Part shown: positions 57,718-64,000 of the stretch, one piece after another | Position numbering within the stretch: the stretch's first letter is position 1 | Layout of the letters: every line of letters begins with the position of its first letter | NCBI GenBank assembly: GCA_945910005.1 | Contig: OX246739.1 | Coordinates: 11,010,292-11,074,291 of the forward strand | Length of the DNA: 64,000 nucleotides | Direction of reading: 5' to 3' | Source: Isoperla grammatica | Taxonomy: Eukaryota > Arthropoda > Insecta > Plecoptera > Perlodidae | The notes under the pieces: model-generated | The model's input: only the letters and a program-made list of their open reading frames with translations | Told to the model about the DNA's origin: nothing | Databases searched by the model: none | Translations under genes and position numbers: made by a program

Positions 57718-59450
57718 GTATTTTGCGACTACATCGTTACTTTAATCACTTTCAACTTTGAATCGTGTACCCTTAAGACCTGAAATTTGAATGTATTAGA
57801 ATGCGACAGTGCTGGGCTATCTTAAACCTGTGGTAATGAATGAAATTGACAATGGTGTGATTCAAAATTTGACGTGTTAAGATGATAACAAAGCAGGGGT
57901 TTTGTTTAAAATAATTAACATGTAATCTGCGTTTAATTTTGTAATTAAAACGCATGAATATTACACTGTTAGTATTTAGTATTTGTTAGTATTTCAGGTT
58001 AGATGGTATATTCATTTTGATACTGGTGGTGCTTACAATACTTCAATAATGTTTGAACTGTTTCATCTGTTGTTTTATTTAAGCGAAGTTCCAAGCCTAC
58101 CTAGGAAAACTTTCATTTTTAAATTTTAATATCTAAAAAATAATTGTAAAGAGAGTGGAACTAAAACAATTTCAAAAAATATAACCAACGCAAACTACTT
58201 GTATTTTGTCATAACATCACATCACACACACATTACATCACATTATGTTCTTAGTAGCTTCGCAATAATAGATACATAAAGCAACAAGAACAATCATCAT
58301 TCCAAGTTCCAACTAGATCTTAAACCTAAACCAAAGATCGAATGCTGGATTGTTATGTAACCTTACATTGCCATTCAAGATTGTGCGTAATATCTCTGGT
58401 AATTTTCGTTGTATACGAATTCGTTCTTCGATCTTCCGGTATAAAAAGTGTTTACTTACGGATAAAACAGGTAATTCACCCTAATCAATTATTTTGAGAG
58501 AAAATATACAATATAAATTCACGTTTTCTTCCAAAACTTATTGCTACTTAATTTAATTTTTTTCAAGCAATATTGAAAATGATGGACCACCAATGTATAA
58601 TTTTTGTGTGTATACAATAATACAATGATTTAATTGTTCTATCTAAAAGTTTATTTGTGATAAAATTGAAAAGATTTTAATCTTTCGTTGGTGTCACAAT
58701 GAGGAATCTGAAATAAACAATAAGCAAATTGTTGTAGTGTATTCGAGCTAGACCTGATTCAGAATATAACTCGTAAAGTCGACCTTTGTTCCTACGCATT
58801 TACCACTCGACTTATACAATATTAGAGAAGCGCTTACAAATATTCAATACCTTATCTTAACTAAGCTTAGGTGTACACTCGGGGTAAGTTAACAACCGGG
58901 GCTCACGGAAATAATCATACACTAGAGACGCATGAAGTGATTTCAGAATGGTATTCGCTAAGTATTGTATACAGTCATGAGTAGTGCAGAAACTTCCCTT
59001 CTAAATACCTCCTCATGCTAGATCATGAGGTTCCCATCGTGTAGATCTTGCAAAGACTAGATTCAATATGTCTGCTGTTTGTGTGGTTATCGTAATGCTA
59101 CTGGAACTTTTAAATTCTAGGTCCTAGGCGGAGGGGATATTAAAATAAGCTTGGCATATATCATTAGCATCTCTAAAGGCACTCTAACTTTAGAGAAGAC
59201 TAATTCAAGTGTAGAGTTAACAAAAGGTGAGTTATATATAGTTTTAAATGCTCAAGGCTTGCAATTCGCTTTCCTTGGGAGCTTTCATGGGGTTTAGAAA
59301 TCGTGAGTTCAAGTGATATGCTCAATAGCAATAAGAACTCATGGGCAAACCCAAATTGGTTTTAACTGAGAAGATATGATATGTTTTCTTTTTAAAACAT
59401 CTAATGCGCTTTGTTTCGTTGTGTGAATGGCGTTAAATACAAAGGTGCCT
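57718..59450. other. AT-rich intergenic DNA
   Basis: No supported feature. Confidence 0.5.
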
Positions 59451-59469
59451 CCCCCCCCCCCCCCCCCCC
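59451..59469. repeat. Poly-C tract
   Basis: Nineteen consecutive C. Confidence 0.95.
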
Positions 59470-59689
59470 GTATGGAATATGTTTATCAATTACTTTCGTT
59501 ACTCGCAACATTCGATTTATTATTATATTGATAAAACACTGCGAACGTCGGCAGATAAAATAATCCTTTAAATTTAGAAGATACGATTTATTTGAAGTGC
59601 TAACATTGAATTGAAACTGAAAAACTTAAGAAGTGTTATTGATCCTGCTTCATCTCGTGAAAAGTGAGAAAATTCCTCAGCTGCAGAAT

Positions 59690-60200
59690 CTTCCCGCCCG
59701 TCGAGTTTGCAGCAACCTAGCATTCCTTCTCGTCCTTTCACTCGGCTTCGTCAATCATTTCCCATTGAAATCATTTGGCGCGAGCACTTCCTCTCGTTAT
59801 CATCATCTCCGCCCCCCCCCCCCCTCCCCCCCCCCCCACATTCTGCGAGTCGCACGTGGAATCACCCCCCCCCCCCCCCATATCTCGCGCCGTGCTCAAG
59901 AGCATAATTAGGAGATTGCGGTTACGCCAAGATCATGAATGTCTCTTGTGGGAGATGTTTATAGAACGGCTAAAGGTCTGAGGTTCGCGCTAGTCCGTGT
60001 TTTGATGTGTATACATTTCGGGGATGTAAATAGGACATTTGAGAGTCTTTACGTCTTTAATGACTTTCACGGGACTTTGCTCGCTCGGAAATTTTCGCCA
60101 AGTCTCTGCTCGACAGTTTGTTTTGGTGTATCTCGAGAAATAGAGGGAATAACGCGCCGCGAAACTTTTTGTGTATTCCAATTTTCGTATCGTGAATTTT
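59690..60200. promoter_or_regulatory. CpG-rich unique segment with poly-C tracts (candidate regulatory element)
   Basis: A GC- and CpG-rich island in AT-rich surroundings, interrupted by C runs at 59812-59824, 59826-59837 and 59865-59879. It contains ATAATTAGG and GTCTTTAATGACTTTCACGG and several palindromic words (TCGCTCGG, GCGCCGCG). Three overlapping plus frames of 66-92 codons owe their proline runs to the C tracts, and an 88-codon frame at 59939-60205 shows no domain. Regulatory function is inferred from composition only. Confidence 0.2.
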
Positions 60201-60989
60201 TGTAGTCGTACTTATGAATTTGTCAAATGCGATGAATTATTCAAGATTCAATGATTGTCAACCGTTTATCTTAGTGACCAACAGCGAAGACTCGCAACAC
60301 GAGAACCTAATGTTTCAGTCTCGTGCAATACGAGACTTTGTTGTAGAACAGGTTTTTCATAATCGCAATTTTGATAGTTGTTTAATGCTCGAGGTTCCTA
60401 GTAACTGATGCTTAGTATGAACTTAAAGATAAATTAAAAATACATAAATTCATCAAGAGTACCCCATTAGCTTAACAAAAATATGTCAAAGCGTTTAGCT
60501 ATTCTGAAACTATTCTCGTTCCACACTGTTAGCCTGACTTCAATCTTACTTGAATAATCTCGCGGTGTACTTGCCACAGATCCCAGACAGAGTTGATAAA
60601 CTAAAACTAAATAGCTTTAATCCCTAATACCTTCATAATGCAGTCTGACAACAAAATACTACAGACAGTTTTTCGCAGATTCTTAGATAAATTTACACAG
60701 AAATTATACACACTATTTGTTTTCACCCTGCATTCAATAAAATATATAATATTTCGTGTAATATCTCCCTTGCTATTCTCCCTCCTCATAACGCATCCAA
60801 TTATGCTTGAACGCTGTGAACATATTTTTAGATTATTCTGAAGGGAAAGTGACGCCCGTTATTAATCTAGTAGCCTTATTAGTGTAAACTGATCTGTCCT
60901 ATAAACGAAGATTAATAAACCGGACAAGTTTGTGAAATTTTGTTTCATCCGTTAACTAGTGCTAAAAATAGTTTGTTATTTATAACGTT
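60201..60989. other. Intergenic DNA
   Basis: No gene. A small perfect hairpin GTCTCGT-GCAAT-ACGAGAC lies at about 60319-60337 inside a 64-codon frame with no domain. Confidence 0.45.
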
Positions 60990-61145
60990 TATAAAAGCCC
61001 GCCGCAGAATGTGGTATGGGGAGTGTTAAGCCCACCTGGCTTACAAAGCATGTGTTAGACGCTCGCTTATACGGACAGGTGCACTTGTTAGGATGGTTTA
61101 ACATGCTAATTACTCCTTATAATTAATGGGTACCGGAGAAAAAAG
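60990..61145. promoter_or_regulatory. Candidate conserved non-coding element
   Basis: A non-repetitive, balanced segment with GCCCGCCGCAG, CAGGTG-type E-box words and, at its end, GCTAATTACTCC and TATAATTAATGGG homeodomain-type sites. Inference from composition and motif density only. Confidence 0.2.
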
Positions 61146-62999
61146 TGACAGCAACATGTGATAAGTTTTCATTATAGTTTCATAAAGTTTGTTTAATATA
61201 TGACAGCACGTAAAAATAAATTCTTAAGTTAAATAATGTTCAAGGAGGTATTCTTAGGCTCTTAATGAAAGCGACATTGTTAAGTAACCAAGCCTCAGAT
61301 TCTTGGATGTCAGTCAAAAGTGTTGTTTTAAACTAATGAGTGATGTTCGATTGTAGTGATGAACACAGGGTTTATAAATGTCTCTATCATTTACTGAAGT
61401 GTATTCTTGGTATCGATAAACGATTTAAATCATTAATCATTCATTATATAGGAAAAATATTAAATACGATTATCTTTAAGGCAATTTATTGAATTAAATA
61501 TTATTTCATTACACATGTAGGCCTACACAAGTTCATAAATGCAGTCACGCGCAATCACTTTTAAGTTTATTATACTAATGAGCACTTAATATTGCGTAGG
61601 TAAGGGATAGATGAATGTATGTAAACTTGATATCTTTTCATGACACCTAGAATCTTTAAAACAAAATTATATCACACCTTCTGTGATACAATTCTTTGTC
61701 TCTAAATTGTTCACTATCAGTTAATCATGCACAATTGTCGTCTCTGGAGCTCCCACGCTATCCACCTCCCCCCCCCCAGACATTATTGTGAGTCTTTAAT
61801 AACAACATAACATTGCAATCATAACAAAATGTATGACAGAAAAAAAAAGAACTGATCGTTTGCAGTTACTACCACAACGGTATAAGCGTAAATTACAAAG
61901 GTATATACAAAATATGGGTACACGAAATGTATCTGTATAAAAACTATGAGGGCTGGGTGGGAGTGTGAGTATGAAGTGCAGCTGAAAATACAATTTGGAT
62001 CACAAAGTTTGCTAACACAAATTCATAAAATATGGGTCACGTAAGCGAAAAAATCTCTCATTTATGGAGCTATGCGGAGATAACGTATTTTACCATCGTT
62101 GTGAAAAATCGACTTTAACATGGAAAAAAGGAAGAGCGGTGATAGGATGGTAAATGGAATTGAATCAGTTTTATAAGATGACAACGTGGTGAGGCCGGTA
62201 TTTCAACTTAACGTCTCACGTATAATTTAAATGGCGTATAAATTATTTGTCTGAAATGAATCACATAATTATGTTACTTGTGTTAATATATACATATAAT
62301 ATACACAATACAAAACAACAGAAACATGCAATTTGTGTTGTCCATCGTAGGCGATATACAAACATCCATATATTGTGACGATATTTAGGTCGATGAAAAT
62401 TACTACAGTGACGCGAGTTTTCCTTGTTCACTCCCTTCCAAACAATGTTATGTGGAGTGGATTATATGTGTTCTAGTTTTGTATGTTTCTGTACATTTTG
62501 GTCAATTATTTAAGTCACGGTGTCATGTTAGCAATGTAGATCCTCGCTGAGAGATAAAGCAATATTGGTTAACAGAATTAAATGAGAATTAATTCAAACT
62601 ATAACCTGTTCACTTTATTTAAACAAAATAAACATTGCATATTGTGTGACTCGCATACATCTACACATTGGCATTGAGTTCTTAAAACTCAACATTTGTA
62701 AGTACAGAAAATAAAGTACCACATTTTTATGTAATAAAATGTCACTGTGAATGTATAACACCATACACTCACATTGTGTCATAAACAATGTGAAAGTGAA
62801 GTCATGTCTCGTTGGGACGACAGTAAAACCTCTTTATCTTATAAGCCTTCCGTCTCCATCGCGCCCGGTCATATGTTGTCAGTTTGCAGCACAGCATTGT
62901 CACTGTGAATACTTGCACGTTAGCTAAAGAGCAGCGTTGGCAACGTAGGATTCGTCCTTTGGTAACCTCAAAACACGCTCCATAGATCTCTGCAAATAA
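61146..62999. other. Gene desert, AT-rich
   Basis: No gene. A TAGGCCTA octamer is at 61518-61525 and a run of 10 C at 61768-61777. Confidence 0.5.
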
Positions 63000-63253
63000 A
63001 CTTTGAGACCACCCCGCGCCCCCTCGCCCCCCCTTGCCCCACCTCCAGCGGCGAATCTCTCTCGAATCCACCGAGGACTGGCTAAGATAGTGGAGTCTTA
63101 TGATTCCCTCGGGGGTACAAATGGCTTAGTATGGAGAATTTGCAAACTGAGCGAGCGTCTCTGTTGCCCCCGATGTCTCGTGCAAATGAGCACGATCGAT
63201 GAATAACAGTGTAACGCGCGGACACCGTCTTGGAAGGGATGGGGGGGGGGGGG
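63000..63253. promoter_or_regulatory. CpG-rich segment ending in a poly-G tract
   Basis: GC- and CpG-rich unique DNA with an octamer-like GTGCAAATGAGC at about 63180, ending in 13 G at 63241-63253. It has the same arrangement, CpG-rich island next to a G/C homopolymer, as at 330-517, 47.3 kb and 59.8 kb. Overlapping 60-89-codon frames on both strands have no domain. Confidence 0.2.
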
Positions 63254-63870
63254 AGGAGGGGGAGAGATCGTGCCCAACACAAAGATTTATTACCGCAATT
63301 ACTTAACCGGCGAAATAACTCATTCAAGATCCATACACACTGAAAATTGGCATTTAATTATTTATTTTCGATTCGTGACTATATGTACACGTAGATACGC
63401 AAACGGTGTATAAGCTTTTTAAATATACGGTACCCAAAACATATTGCCTTAAGCTCTTTAAAACTCGTTATAAAGTTTTTCCTTGAAATAAATCTTATTT
63501 TAGTTATTCTTCTGACATTATGAAATTCATAAAACATTCAGTAAGAAGGAAAAATGTTATTTATAGTCGTTTTGCCCCAATGAAATATTTCAGACAAAGA
63601 TAATAATAACAATAATTCGTCGGTAGGAATGATACTGTCTCAATCACCTAAGCGAGATCTTTTAATAGATGCGTATGTTTAAACTGTGCTTGTAATTGTG
63701 TGTGCTTAAACACGCGCGTCAAATCGTTTAGCGTTGAAAGAAGTTTTCTCGCTACATTTATAAACCATATTCCAACATTACTCGACTGAGATTTAGTTAA
63801 TAGTTTGTAAGGTAATGATAATGGATGTCGCCCTCTCTAATAATTTGTGTACGAGGGGTGTTCGCGCGAC
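63254..63870. other. AT-rich intergenic DNA
   Basis: No supported feature. Confidence 0.5.
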
Positions 63871-63892
63871 GGGTGGGGTGAAGGGGAGGGGG
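63871..63892 (+). other. Canonical G-quadruplex motif
   Basis: Four G runs (3, 4, 4 and 5 G) with loops of 1, 4 and 1 nt satisfy the usual G3+N1-7 rule. A further G-rich stretch lies at about 63983-63998 at the window edge. Confidence 0.55.
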
Positions 63893-64000
63893 CAGCGTCA
63901 AGGGTAGAAGTTCGTTTTGCTTGTTGGTGGAAAAATATGTCGTAAAAAGTTATAGTTCATTTGGGCCCATACTGGCGCAGGCAGGGTGGGGGGAGGGAGA

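Noticed and set aside
59707..59981. Proline-rich overlapping frames
   Set aside because: Produced by poly-C tracts in three frames at once.
1..64000. Bacterial-type operons, CRISPR arrays, rRNA or intact tRNA genes
   Set aside because: None seen; the sequence has the character of animal non-coding DNA.

Overview
This is 64 kb of AT-rich, gene-poor eukaryotic DNA. I found no complete gene, no open reading frame longer than about 120 codons, no intact tRNA or rRNA gene, no operon structure and no CRISPR array. The open frames are short, mostly Met-started by chance, and show no recognisable conserved domain, with a few weak exceptions noted below. Tetranucleotide microsatellites, long G/C homopolymers, tRNA-derived SINEs, several classes of foldback (MITE-like) elements with target-site duplications, and homeodomain-type sites point to an animal nuclear genome. 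A possible ZAD zinc-finger first exon favours an arthropod. I cannot name the species.

Layout. 0-2.4 kb: a CpG-rich patch ending in a 20-G run, a truncated SINE 3' end, the small ZAD-like open frame (1833-1931) and a 212-bp foldback element. 2.4-24 kb: mostly featureless AT-rich DNA with an old dispersed repeat, a Penelope-like 3' relic on the minus strand and a foldback element at 22.7 kb. 24-36 kb: another SINE 3' end, a second copy of the dispersed repeat, and two stretches with paired homeodomain-type palindromes (32.3 and 34.2 kb) that look like candidate developmental enhancers. 35-41 kb: low-complexity tracts, a double TGACGTCA site followed by a start codon and a donor-like site, and microsatellites. 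41-43 kb: two weak exon candidates. 45-51 kb: tRNA-like SINE heads. 52-58 kb: the richest part of the window, a nested cluster of mobile-element debris. It holds three foldback elements within 500 bp, an interrupted tandem array, three copies of one SINE-type 3' end (one joined to a tRNA-like head, one to a different sequence) and a non-autonomous hAT element with an 8-bp duplication. 58-64 kb: poly-C/poly-G tracts beside CpG-rich unique DNA that again resembles conserved regulatory sequence.

Interpretation. The window reads as an intergenic or very long intronic region, possibly flanking a developmental regulator. Its short-range novelty lies in the non-autonomous mobile elements and their shared ends rather than in protein-coding systems. 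All statements are from reading the sequence by eye; copy numbers, conservation and expression were not tested.
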